From Rhynchonema sp. JSB1_4 (taxonomy: Eukaryota > Nematoda > Chromadorea > Monhysterida > Xyalidae): a stretch of 64,000 nucleotides of DNA. Positions within the stretch are counted from its first letter, which is position 1; every line of letters starts with the position of its first letter. The stretch covers positions 1-64,000 of the forward strand of contig JASAMV010009297.1 of NCBI GenBank assembly GCA_030248065.1, in the 5' to 3' direction. The notes beneath the pieces were generated by a model. The model was not told the origin of the DNA. It saw only the letters and a program-made list of their open reading frames with translations, and searched no databases. Position numbers and translations under genes: made by a program. Below, one piece after another: positions 11,973 to 22,704 of this stretch.

Positions 11973-12250
11973 TTGGTCGCACAATGACCATATAAGAATT
12001 CATCAAAATCAATCCTGATTTTCACGTTCAGTCACTCTTTCTTAATACTGTGCTATTTGTGATTCTCACAAAACATTTTCAGCTGAAAATAATCTAGCAG
12101 ATCAATCACGTTGCCGCAGGTCTGAAACATTCTCTTTACTACGCGTTTTGTGTGTGATCGCGCAACGCAACGTCATTACCCCGTCACTGTCCCTCTTTAC
12201 GATTCAGGAAAAAAATTTGACCAATTCTTATAAAGTCATTGTGCGACCAA
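11973..12250. mobile_element. Family L MITE, copy 1 (TA site)
   Basis: Inverted ends TTGGTCGCACAATGAC and GTCATTGTGCGACCAA (about 30 bases with mismatches), flanked by TA at 11971-11972 and 12251-12252. Also holds a block matching 13105-13290. TA duplication fits Tc1/mariner-type elements. No coding sequence. Confidence 0.75.
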
Positions 12251-12383
12251 TACCTGAGGACCGTAGGGCAACTGTAAAAGTCAGTTGGGTGTATGGCGGG
12301 CTTCACAGTGCACGCAGGGTTGAAATAATAGCCAGGTTGACACGCATGGATACTGTGAAATCGGCCTAAGCTCGGTCGGTGTA

Positions 12384-13300
12384 TTGGTCGCACAATGACC
12401 ATATAAGAATTCATCAAAATCAATCCTGATTTTCACGTTCAGTCACTCTTAAACCTGGCCCGCCACTATTGATATTTGAAAATTTTGGTCCGTTTTTATG
12501 ATTTATTACTGTTGCCGACATCGAGACCAACAAGGTTTACATTCGTGACTTTTTCATTAAGTGCCGATTTAATACCGAAATTAATCCATAAACACCGGTT
12601 CTCGGGAACAAAATTCCAAAAAATAGATAGACCCCCGTATAGTGCATTTCAGGAAGACAAGAACAAATATTCAAGATGGCCGACTGCTTCTTATCACAAG
12701 CATACGGTAGTCACGTGATCTTGCCCATGCGTTTTGTACAGTGCCGCTCTGTTTATTAGTGCATAACACACGTATTGCACGTGCGCACTGGCAGCACTGT
12801 GTAGTGGGAGCGTAAAGTCGGGAGCGTAAAGTCCATAATAGCATACTGTAAGACTATAACATTTGGCGGCAATTCAAAATTTTGTTCCTGGCTGACGTGT
12901 GTGCCAAGAAGTGGGGGTCTATCTATTTTTTTTAATTTTGTTCCCGAGAACCGGTGTTTATCGATTGATTTCGATATAAAATCTGCACTAAATCAAAAAG
13001 TCATGAATATAAACCTTATTCGTCTCGATGTCGGCAACTAAATAAGAGCAAAAAAACAAACCAAAAATTTCAAATATCAATAGTGGCGGGCCAGGTTTAA
13101 CTACTGCGCTATTTGTTATTCTCACAAAACATTTTCAGCTGAAAATAATCTAGCAGATCAACCGCGTTGCCGCAGGTCTGAAACATTCTCTTTACTACGT
13201 GTTTTGTGTGTGATCGCGCAACGCAACGTCATTGCCCCGCCTGCTTTGCGATTCAGGAAAAAAAATTTGACCAATTCTTATAAAGTCATTGTGCGACCAA
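12384..13300. mobile_element. Family L MITE, copy 2, interrupted
   Basis: Same ends as copy 1, flanked by TA at 12382-12383 and 13301-13302. Split at 12453-13096 by a TTAA-flanked element. Outside the insertion it aligns with copy 1 throughout. Confidence 0.75.
12453..13096. mobile_element. Family K TTAA element, long inverted ends
   Basis: Starts ACCTGGCCCGCCACTATTG and ends CAATAGTGGCGGGCCAGGT, with TTAA at 12449-12452 and 13097-13100. The inverted ends extend for roughly 190 bases with gaps (they share CGACATCGAGAC, ACACCGGTTCTCGGGAAC and TAGATAGACCCCC blocks). TTAA target use is typical of piggyBac and Kolobok. No transposase frame, so non-autonomous. Confidence 0.85.
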
Positions 13301-13478
13301 TAAACACCAAACATGCTTTTAACGTGGAAGGTTTTTTTCAAGTTTATGCCGAGCTTACACCGATCCAGCTTTCCACTCGCCTTACTCCGATCTTTACACC
13401 CAACTGACGTTCACGCCGTTTTGAAAATACCACCCGTAACAGATACTTATAGTCTGAGACGCATAAAGCGTCACGTGG

Positions 13479-13946
13479 AGCCAGGGTTGGGCAAAAAACT
13501 TTTTCAAAAATTCGTTTTTTAAAACGCCCAGATGACCGAAATATGCCCCAAAAAAGTTGGAAAACGCTCATGTTGGGAAGAAAACGTGGTTAAGTGAAGT
13601 AACTCTATGTGTTCTGAGGCAAAATAAACTGGTTTCATTCAACCCTTTTCTTCCATCGAGTTGTTAACATCCCATATCAGACCCGCACCACGGGACCAAC
13701 GTTGGCCGGGGTCATCATTGAAAGTCAAACTCCATATATCGGTGTATCTCGACAAAGTAAAAATTGGTCGAAAATTTTTTGAAAAAATGGGGCAAAAAAT
13801 TGATTTTCCTTAATAATCAGGGCACTTTCCCTGAAAAATCAGGGAAAATCAAGGAAATTCAGGGTTTAAAAAAACGAAAAACGACCCAGGCGTTTTTTTT
13901 AAAAAAACATCGTTTAAGAAAAACGCCGTCGTTTCTTTTGCCCTAC
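13479..13946. mobile_element. Probable family M element
   Basis: Begins CAGGGTTGGGCAAAAAA and ends near TTTTGCCCTACCCAG, the degraded reverse of the start. Interior is A/T-rich with AAAAACG blocks. The flanks show no clean 8-bp duplication. Compare the intact M element at 36762-37436. Confidence 0.5.
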
Positions 13947-13992
13947 CCAGCGTGGGCATTGTGGGAATGTGCCCACTGTGGGCATCACGCAC

Positions 13993-13998
13993 TTTATT
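13993..13998 (-). terminator. Poly(A) signal for the Pro/Tyr-rich gene
   Basis: AATAAA on the minus strand about 100 bases past the TGA at 14098. It supports ending the small gene there. Confidence 0.5.
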
Positions 13999-14097
13999 CG
14001 CCAACAAGCACGCAACGCGACACGAGTGGGCTGCGATCAGATATATGACGGACACACCGATTCAATCACATGACACAGTGAAAATGTTCCCATCGAC

Positions 14098-14388
14098 TCA
14101 CACAACATTCGGCGGTTGTTGTCCGTATCCGGGTGGCACATACCCGTATGGGGCTTGTTGCGGATATCCCTGTTGAGGTGGCGGGGCGGCGTACGGGTTG
14201 TATGCGCCGTACTGAAACATCAACTTGTCATTCCTGTGACTGTCATGAACTCGTGTTTGAGAGATCATATTCTAACTCACGTTTTGTGGGCCTGGTTGTG
14301 TGTTTGGTGGATAATAGGCTGTCTGCTGTGGGTATTGCGGATATTGTTGTGGACCAGATGGATAGGGAGGCGGTGGCTTACCGTCCAT
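14098..14388 (-). CDS. Small Pro/Tyr/Gln-rich protein
   Basis: Exons 14281-14388 and 14098-14211 on the minus strand, joined in phase 0 across a 69-base intron with GTGAGT donor and TTTCAG acceptor. The 73-residue product starts MDGKPPPPYPSG and is made almost entirely of P, Y, Q, G and A in repeats such as QQYPQYPQQ and YGAYNPYAAPPP. Such tails can bind WW domains (PPPY is present at residues 6-9) or be disordered, but no domain is recognised. The stop overlaps a good donor sequence (GT|GTGAGT), so a longer protein with further exons is possible; a poly(A) signal shortly downstream argues for ending here. Function unknown. Confidence 0.6.
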
Positions 14389-15540
14389 GCTGATTGAATG
14401 CTATCCAATGATTGTCGTTTTGCTTGAACAAATTGTGAAAGAACGTGCTTTTTCGCAACCTGAAACAAACACAAAAACATACACCACAGCAGGGATGTCT
14501 GGTCTGCTCTCTGAACTGACGCACAAGCGAAAACATGTGCTGTTGGCTGTGTAAAGAGCATTTAGCAATAACGTTGCTGGGTCATAAGCGCTCGACTCAA
14601 TACAGGTAAAAATATGCGGTGAAACATTCCTGTTCTCTTGTGCGTACGTTTTTATTATCAGCTCAATACGCGACGGACAACATCTAAACTCAGTGCACAG
14701 TGAGATGTGCGATGCGTTTCGCAACATGTGATGGACTTGTTTATGCCTGAGCAAACGATGTGCGGCTTTCACTATTTGCACACTGGTTGGCCAAAGTGAG
14801 TTTGTTTGGATAGGTTGATGCAAAGTGAGATGTCTGGTGGTGGTGTGAGCGCATGTGTCGCTGCGTCTTATGTGAAATTGCATGCTTTATGGTCTGAAGC
14901 AAACCATTTTGTAACCATGGGCTGACACACTGTTACACAAACACAACGAAAAAAAACCAACTACAGCTCGAGAAAAACGATACGATGGGACAAGGTACGA
15001 TGGGACAAGGTGTGCGGACCGGCACCGTGTAATACAGTGAAATAAAAATATATGGGGGCAACGTGTGGTTCTCAAAAATTAAAAGTCCTATGTTCGCGTA
15101 TAAATGTGCCACGCATGAATGCGAGACGCCGGAATCAGCTGTTTGGAACACCATGTATCTCCAGCAAGCCAAATTATGAGCAAAGATGGCCCATTGACAG
15201 CACTTTGGTTCAATGTGCATGATATGTCAAAATAATGACATGCGTCCACACAGAGTTTGTGTCTTATTTGTACACCATCTTGCTGAAGATGACATACTGG
15301 CCCGCTCCACATTTGCATCAGGAAATCTTCAGCACCTTCAACACTAGCACTAGATGCAGAAAAACAGTATTCTTCGAATATTGTTCATGAGACGCATTTT
15401 GAAGCCAGCTGGCTCCGATTTTTGCTCCTCCTCCGCATCCGCAGGACAATTCCCAGAGAAAAAACGAGCCCAGCAGGCGCCATCTTTTTTGCCCTTGACT
15501 CCAAGTTTTCAGCAAAAAACAGCTCATTTTTTTTAAAAAA
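14389..15540. other. No gene recognised
   Basis: Upstream region of the Pro/Tyr-rich gene. Only unsupported short frames. Nothing repetitive is recognised until the N elements at about 15548. Confidence 0.4.
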
Positions 15541-15859
15541 TGTTTACAGGGGGGCTCTATTAACTCACTGACCCCATTTTGGGGGGCTCTATTACGGGGG
15601 GCTCTATTAATTCACTGACCCGAACCTGAAAAAATTGTTCCCAGAAATACTCTAAAAACCTAAATGCAGCCCCGGAATAGAGCCCCCCGTAATACAGCCC
15701 CCCAAAAAGGGGTCAGTGAATTAATAGAGTCCCCCGGGAATAGAGCCCCGCCCCCCTCCAAAGTAACATCCCCTATACAGTATTGTATTAAGGCTTGATA
15801 GTGGTGCACACTGCACAGGTACATTTATGCACGTTTTAAGAGTTGATAGTGTGCACAGG

Positions 15860-16736
15860 CAGTGCTGTGGCTGGGGGGGGGGGGGGGGGGGGGGGGGGGG
15901 GTCCCCCCCCCAGCCCCAATGGTACCCTACCCGCCCCGGCCTGGTACGCTACCCCCCTACCCGCCCCGCTCTGGTACCGTATTGTCGGAAATAGAACCCG
16001 GGGGGTCTATTTTTTCACTGGGGTCATTTTGGGGGGGTTCAATTTATGGGGGGGGTCAATTATTGGGGGGGTTATATTTTTCATTTGGACCCCCGACGAA
16101 AAAAATCATTGTTAATAATGCCCATAAAAATGGCTTGGTTTCGGTATTTTCTAACTTCAACAGCGGCAATTATGCTTAGAAAGCTGCTTTCTGTTGTGTA
16201 CGCAAGCTTAAACAACGTTTGACACAACAACACAGCCTTACCATACCACTAATCTGTGGTACGGTGAAGGTTGGGGGTGGGGTTCTATTAATGGGGGGGT
16301 CAATTAATGGGGGGGTTCTATTTTTGATTTCGAGCCATTTAGGGGGGTTCAATTAATGGGGGGGGGTCAATTAATGGGGGGGTTCTATTTCCGACAATAC
16401 GGTACCCGCCCCGCCCTGGTACCCTACCCGCCCCGATTTTTACCCACAAAATGCCCATTTTTCGGTCAAAAATGCCCAAATTTCGACCGAAAACCCTAAA
16501 AAGTGCAAAAAATCTCGCGCTGCGCGCGATATATGCACTTTTTAGTACATAATAAAAGGCAAGCGAAAAAACTTGGGTTGTACGATACCCGCCCCGAAAA
16601 ATCTTCCCCCCCGCTCCCCCCCCCCCCAAACCGGATTTCCCCCCCCCCCAAAATCCCAGGTACACTACCCCCCTACCCACCCCGATTTTTTCCACCTATG
16701 TACCCTACCCGCCCCGCAAAAGTAGCCACAGCACTG
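15860..16736 (+). mobile_element. Family A MITE inside N
   Basis: Ends CAGTGCTGTGGCTGG and AGCCACAGCACTG; perfect 8-bp duplication TGCACAGG at 15852-15859 and 16737-16744. The interior is split by a J element at 15976-16403. Core palindrome GCGCTGCGCGC near 16520. Confidence 0.9.
15976..16403. mobile_element. Family J element inside A
   Basis: Inverted ends ACCGTATTGTCGGAAATAGA and TCTATTTCCGACAATACGGT. Interior has repeated GGGGGTCAATTAATGG-type words. Flanking octamers do not match here, and about 10 bases of the A element are missing at the junction, so the insertion was followed by deletion or arose by recombination. Confidence 0.75.
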
Positions 16737-16935
16737 TGCACAGGTACACCAATGCACGTTTGTTGTTCGTTCAGAGCACATAATGCGCCTCTTATTGACG
16801 AATAGACACGAATAAATGCGATTACAAGCGAAAAAACATCCTTTCAAGCCCCTTTTAGGGGTTTTTGGGGTACTTCTGGGAACAATTTTTCAGGTTCGGG
16901 TCAGTGAATTAATAGAGGCCCCCCCGGAATAGATC

Positions 16936-17334
16936 CAATGGTGTGGCTGGGGGGGTGGGGGGGTCCCCCCAAGGTACAGTAGGTAGGTTGCCGCCCCTCG
17001 CCTGGTACAGTAGGTAGGTTGCCGCCCCTCCCCTGGTACAGTAGGTAGGTTGCCGCCCCACCTAACTTTTCACCCAAAACATTCATTTTTGGCTTAAAAT
17101 TGCATAAAATTAGCATATTTGTCTGAAAATAGGCGAAAAATCGCGCGCGAAATTAGTGTTTTAGGCCACATTTTCTTCAGTATTTAGACATAAAAAATTT
17201 CGGTTTCCAGATGACCCCCCCCCCCCAAGTGGTACGACCCCCCCCCTAGCTCGGCTGGTACAGTAGGTAGGTTGCCGCCCCGCATTTTGGGTGGTACAGT
17301 AGGTTGCCGCCCCGCCTGGGTAGCTTCACCACTG
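16936..17334 (+). mobile_element. Family E MITE inside N
   Basis: Starts CAATGGTGTGGCTGG, ends GTAGCTTCACCACTG; perfect 8-bp duplication AATAGATC at 16928-16935 and 17335-17342. Close to the copy at 3243-3649. Confidence 0.9.
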
Positions 17335-17359
17335 AATAGATCCCCCCGTACCCACCCTT

Positions 17360-17707
17360 CAGAGAGATCGCAATCGGGCCGTGTTTGGCCGGCCCGGCCC
17401 GAACCACCAAATCTCCGGCCCGGCCCGAATTTTTAGCTCAGATTTTAACCCAACTTTGTCATAATTTTTTGTGATTTTTTGAACCATTTTTTGGTTGAAA
17501 ATTCAGTGTTTTCCATGAAAAAGTCGTCAGATAGACAATATTGATCACTTACTTGCCGAATCCGTCAGAAATTTTAGTATTTTTGACAAAAAAGTCCCTA
17601 CTTTTTCAGTAAAATGAGTCACTCACTTCAGAAGCTTCGGGCCGGGGTGCCTGGCCCGGCCCGACCCTCCAAATCTCCCGCCTGGCCCGGCCCGATTGCG
17701 ACCTCTG
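17360..17707 (+). mobile_element. Family F element, uninterrupted
   Basis: Ends CAGAGAGATCGCAATCGG and CCGATTGCGACCTCTG. It gives the empty-site sequence for the E insertion at 1984-2295. Flanking octamers only partly agree. Confidence 0.75.
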
Positions 17708-17735
17708 GCTACCCTTCCCCCATCCTCCTCGAGCA

Positions 17736-18115
17736 GTGCTGTGGCTGGGGGGAGGGGGCCCCAATCAGTGTAGTTCCTGGGGGGAGGGGGTCCCCCCTAA
17801 GGTACACTAACCGCCGCGACCAAGGTACACTAGTACACTAACCGCCCACCGCCGTGCCGCCAGGTACACTAACCGCCTTAATTTTTGCCTAAAATAGACA
17901 ATTTTAGGCCTAAAATGGGCATTTTTAGGTCTAAAATGGGTGATTTTATCGGTCAATGTTGCTAAAAGTGGTCAAAATGACCTTTTTATGGAGACATTTT
18001 TCCGAAAAGGGCAAAAATAGGTCAAATTTTCAACCTCAAAAAAGATTTTTTCCTGAATTTGGTTCTTCCCCCCCGGGAAGGTACACTGACCGCCTCCGAA
18101 AAAATGGGTACCTAA
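17736..18115 (+). mobile_element. Family A end and family D element
   Basis: A short family A start (CAGTGCTGTGGCTGG, 17736) is followed by family D, which starts CAGTGTAGTTCCTGG at 17766. D has the word GGTACACTAACCGCC several times, an AT-rich core and reversed-looking GGTACACTGACCGCC at the right. A right inverted end is not found. Confidence 0.5.
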
Positions 18116-18186
18116 TGCCAGCTTTTACTTGCAGGATTTTTACGTGTAAAATCTTATTTCTTAATGTCGTTCAATTTGTTGAAATA

Positions 18187-21100
18187 ATGGGAAAATCCAA
18201 GCGAAATAAACTCAAAGAAAAAGAAAGGAACCGAAGCGCCGCGAATGGATCCGATGCGAAGCGTTAGTATAATGTGTTTGTTGCCGTTGTGTCGCGCGTG
18301 ATAGCAGCAGTTGCGAGTAGGGTTAGAGAGATGTCGGGTGTCGGGTGCCAAAAAAGTGTAGGTGTCGGGTGTCGGGTACCCCCAGATGTCGGGTGTCGGG
18401 TTTTTTCGGACCCGACAGCCGACACCCGACACTTACGGTTCAAAACATCAGTATTGCTGAGAGAAGAATTTTGAGAGAAAATTTTCTTCGAACCAAATGT
18501 TTCCGAAGACGCAGAATGTGACATTTTGGTGTTTATTTCGTGTGAAAATACTTGAATTCAGTAACTTGAGCGAAAAAAATGCACTCGTGATGCAAATGAG
18601 CAAAAATTTGCCTGTTTTTGGTCCAAAAACAGGTGTCGGGTGTCGGGTTTTTTTCAAAAACTAGATGTCAGGTGTCGGGTTTTTTTGCAACTGTCGGTGT
18701 CGGGTGTCGGCTTTTTTTCTGAGATGTCGGGTGTCGGGTACTTCCAGATGTCGGGTGTCGGCTGTCGGGTGTCGGGTACCCCCCCCCCCGACCTCTAACC
18801 CTAGTTGCGAGTCGAGCAAGTGTAGCTTGCTGAGTTGGTCCGGTGCCGGTCGCACGCCGGTTCCGCTCCGCTCAACATCTCACAGTGTCGTGAACTGCGT
18901 GTTCGCCTCGGGTCGCTGAACGCCTCGAGCGGTTGTTGATGTACCCTTTTTGTGTCTGAAACGAAATAAAGTACTACTACTACTACAACGAACTGCACTC
19001 ATTCCTTCTTCCTCAACTTCAGGCTCACAAACGCCGTCAACAGTGGGGGCATCGGACGATTCTGATGATGAAGCGCTGAGTGACGTCACTCACTTGTCAC
19101 TTGACGATGATCTGCAGAGTATTGCACCAGATGATGGTTGGTGTTTGTTTGCTAAGAACCCGTTTTTCACCAAAAAAGTTTTTCTCGAGGCCCTGATAGG
19201 GATCGGTACCGGGGTATGCCGATTCCCGATACCCGATAGCTGATACTTGGCAAAAGCCGATACCCGGTAGTTCACGTGAAAAAAGCCGATGTTACCTGAT
19301 ACTGATACCCGATGTTGAGTACTGTGCGCAACAGTGTTGGAGGTACTCTGGAGGGGGGGATACCTACTGTACCGCGCTCGGAGAGGGGGGATACCTACTG
19401 TACCAGAGCCGATGGCCTGGGGGGGGTTATGTACCAAGGGGGGGCTTGGGGGGGGTTAGGTTTTGGGGTGAAAATTTTTAATGTGTTTATTATGTGTGGA
19501 ATCGTGTGAAAACGTAGTATTTGCGCGCGTAGCGCGCGAATTTCGGGTAATTTGAGGTAAAAACCACTGATTTTGCACTAATTTCGGCCATTTTGGTCGA
19601 AAATTGGCACTTTTGGGGCAAAATCGGGGGGGATACCTACTGTACCGGGGTGAAAATCGGGGGGGATACCTACTGTACCATGCCAAACATCGGGGGGGAT
19701 ACCTACTGTACCAGGCGAGGGGGATACCTACTGTACTGACCCCCCCCCCAAACCCCCCCACCTCCAACACTGGTGCGCAACAAGTTTACTCATAAAAATC
19801 TTGCTCTGTTGTTGTGTCATGCAACATGAAAATAGCTCCCACGTACATTTCATTTTAAAAAATTTTTCTGTTCGCAAAACAGTGAATATCTACAGAGCTG
19901 TTTTTGAGGAGGGGTTTTCAATCGCGAAAAATGTAACACCCGATTCCTTGGAAAAACATGCCGATACCGGTGCCCGATACTTCTTCAGTCAGTGCCGATA
20001 CCCGATACCTTCCGATCCCGTTCCTAGGCCCGAATACTTTTCCATATGTTTTTCACAGACGTTCTTTATCGGTTGTTATTTTTATGTTCCCAAAAATTTA
20101 TGATGCCAAACCGATGAGTTTTTCGGTTCGGGACAATTTAGCACTCGATGTTCGGGTCGACACTGTTGGTGTGACCCTACTTTTGCGGCACGTGAGCTTA
20201 TTTAAAACGTTTTTTCATCGAAAAGAAAAGGATGGTACCTTACGCCAGTATAATTTCTGCCGATTTTAGAGGTTTTAGGCCGCTCTCTGACAAAAGCAAA
20301 AAGTTGACTTTTTACGTTTTGCTTTTGTCAGAGAGCAAAAGCAAGCAAAAACTTAAAAAAAAGCAAAAAGTCACCTTGACTTTTTATGCCCAAAACCAGG
20401 CTGCACAAACCCGAAAATCAAAAATTACACAGGCCTGGAACACGCTAATGTTTGCTGCTTGTGCGCGCTTCACAACTTTTTGCTTTTGCTCTCTGACAAA
20501 AGCAAAAAGTGTGTAGTAAAGAGAGCGGCCATAAAAAATTTCAAATTCATGTTAATAATTTTTTGTTCAGAGGAAGTGAACGAGCTATGTCGGACGGGGA
20601 GCGAAGAAGCGCCGGAATCCCTGATCGAACAAAAACTGGCTGAAAACTTGGAGAATGCCACTCATAAAACGTTAGAATCTTCAAAGTTTGATGTATCAAT
20701 TGAACGAAACACAAACGAGAATATCTCAAATGTCTGTTTCAGTCCCAGCATTCGACTAGCGGCCTTGAAGAACCTACAAGCTCTGTTATCACGTTACATC
20801 ATATGCGAGGCGTTGTCGAAATGGAAGGTCACCATGGCCGATGTTGTTGAGAAAGTGCTCAAAAAGAATTCAACTGCTGAAGCAGTCGTCGCTCTCAAAC
20901 TGATTGCCTTGCTCACCGTTCAACTTGGTGGGTTTGTCTGCGTTGATTTCGTCTGGAGCGTGTTAAAGCTGCATCATTTGTCGTGTCTTGTTAGGTTCTG
21001 ACATCGCCGACAGTATGGAAAGTCTGATGTCTCTTGTTCGTGTACAATGTGCCGACCCGACGCTCAATGCGGAACAACGTTCTGAGGTTGTTTTTTCATT

Positions 21101-22704
21101 CATGGTCAGGGGAATATAATTATACTCGTTTTTCTTAATTTCTCAATTTAACAAGCGAACCCCTAAAGCTATCTGATTTCAGTGTGCCACCGTACTCGCG
21201 CTGTGCAGCTTTCTAGCTATCGATGAGCTTGAGGTTGTTCAAATTGAATTTTGGTTTTGTATTTCTGGCTTTTAGTAATTGTGTGCGCATAATTTTGTTT
21301 TTCTTGGCTGTGCAGCCAATCATGCAAAATCTGCACTGTCTGCGTGGCGTGTGGCAATCGGTGAAGGTCGGCAACGCAACCACGAACGCATCGGCGCTGT
21401 TCTGCTCGGCCGTCGCTTCGTGGGCACTGGTGCTCGTTCAGGTGCCTCATCGAAGGGTCGAGGAAACACTTTCTTCGTTAGTCACCTGCTTGTCCACGTG
21501 GTTCCTACTAAATTTATTTAGGGCATGGCACCCTAAAGGTTGGAGTTCAGACGCGATACGCGAAAGGTGCATAAAACTTAGGTCCCTTGTCTTTTGGCCC
21601 CTAGAAACTAACCCTGGCTACGAGAAATGTGCAGTGAACATATCATTTAGGACGGACACAATACCCAAGCTGTGCTCCTACCTGGACTCTGTGCAAGTCG
21701 ACATACGTATCGCAGCCGGTGAAACATTAGCTCTAGTGTATGAACTGGGCAACGATTTGTCGAGCTCATTCCGACCCGCCAATCACCAACAGACGCTTGA
21801 ACGATTGGACGCACTAGCCACTGACAGCTTGAAATTTCGCGCCAAGAAAGACCGACGGATACAACGCTCGTCGTTCAGGCAGATACAGGCGGCCATTCAG
21901 GTGATTGTCATTTACTCGTCTTTGCCGCCGGTAAATTTCGTGATCCCTCGCTAAAGCACCTCTTGTGGTATGTATGTTTTTGGGGCCACGTCACCATCTG
22001 GTCATTTTCACTGCTGATGACCTGTGTAGCGCGAGAACAGATTGAAATGGGGGAACTGTAATACGCTCCACTAACCACTGCATGTTATCCTTGTTATCAT
22101 GCCCATCGCTGGTTCCTAAACAAGCTTCAAACCTGAACTAGCCATCCAATCTGTAAACAGGCCGGCGAGCCGCCATCTTTGACAATCAAATTCGGAGGCG
22201 GCGAAAGTTTGGAGCTTCGTACGTGGGCGACCAAACTGTGCTACGATCTGTGCTGTTTCATGTTGCGCAGTGGCATGAATGCACATCTGAAGAAAAATGA
22301 AATGCTTCGTGACATATTCAATCTCGGACCGCCGTTGGTCGGCGCTGCCGCGAAACTCGGTGGTATGAGCAAGTCAGAACGGGTTGGTTGTTTGGTTACT
22401 CTTCGTCGTGCCATGCATTGTGTTAATTCACCAAAATCAGACGGAGGTCGGATTGCCCCAACGTTTTTTTCTTAATGATCCACTGGCTCATTTCAAAATT
22501 TACTGGTTAATTTAGTGGCTCGTTCTTACTTCAGTTTTCTTTAGACAACTCTATTATTATAAAAATTGCTAAATAAAACACTGCTATACACTCCTTCTAT
22601 TCCCAATGTTTCAGCAAGCGATGCACGAATCGCACGACAAACAACGACAACAGGCCCGTGCCAAGCAGCGAGGCAAACGATTGGCTTCGTTCAGCACTGG
22701 TTGA
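18187..22704 (+). CDS. IFRD1/IFRD2 family protein
   Basis: Interferon-related developmental regulator family: an ARM/HEAT-like protein that in animals acts as a transcriptional co-regulator, and IFRD2 as a ribosome-inactivating factor. Exons: 18187-18262, 19023-19136, 20571-20927, 20995-21086, 21183-21233, 21316-21476, 21651-21900, 22161-22382, 22615-22704. All phases agree and give 470 residues, near the ~450 of human IFRD1. The start MGKSKRNKLKEKER is a basic tail like the vertebrate start. Family blocks: SIRLAALKNLQALL, VDIRIAAGETLALVYEL, LATDSLKFRAKKDRR with QRSSFRQIQAAIQ, and the C-terminal block LRDIFNLGPPL. Exon 3 may contain a further 82-base intron (GTTTGATG to TTTCAG) without breaking frame. 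Introns 1 and 2 hold four transposon or satellite insertions. No operon partner. Confidence 0.95.
18319..18802. mobile_element. Element with 10-bp duplication, GTGTCGG array
   Basis: Short ends AGGGTTAGAG and CTCTAACCCT, flanked by AGTTGCGAGT at 18309-18318 and 18803-18812, an exact 10-bp duplication. The interior near both ends is an array of GTGTCGG units. A duplication of 9-11 bases suggests a Mutator-like element. Lies in IFRD1 intron 1. Confidence 0.7.
19196..20060. repeat. CCGATACC satellite split by element C
   Basis: Degenerate units of CCGATACCCGATA on both sides (19196-19318 and 19935-20045) of a family C element, in IFRD1 intron 2. They look like parts of one element or satellite interrupted by C. 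Confidence 0.55.
19332..19772 (+). mobile_element. Family C hAT-like MITE in IFRD1 intron
   Basis: Ends CAGTGTTGGAGGT and CCTCCAACACTG; perfect 8-bp duplication GTGCGCAA at 19324-19331 and 19773-19780. Nearly identical to the copy at 776-1260 apart from poly-G length, so both are young. Confidence 0.93.
20278..20530. repeat. Short inverted-end element with AAAGCAAAA words
   Basis: Ends GGCCGCTCTCT and AGAGAGCGGCC are inverted. The word CTCTCTGACAAAAGCAAAAAG is repeated inside in both orientations. It ends 40 bases before IFRD1 exon 3. No clear target duplication. Confidence 0.5.

Larger units (their letters stand above)
15548..17359. mobile_element. Family N composite with A and E inside
   Basis: Pieces of family N (AATAGAGCCCCCC and GGTCAGTGAATTAATAGAG words; full copy at 53166-53611) lie at 15548-15859, 16737-16935 and 17335-17359. 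Between them are a complete family A element and a complete family E element, each with its own 8-bp duplication. The left N part is rearranged: one terminal piece is inverted relative to the rest. Confidence 0.7.

Noticed and set aside
776..19772. CRISPR-like array from the repeated words in families A-E
   Set aside because: The words are unevenly spaced, lie within inverted-end elements and occur in a eukaryote; they are subterminal repeats.
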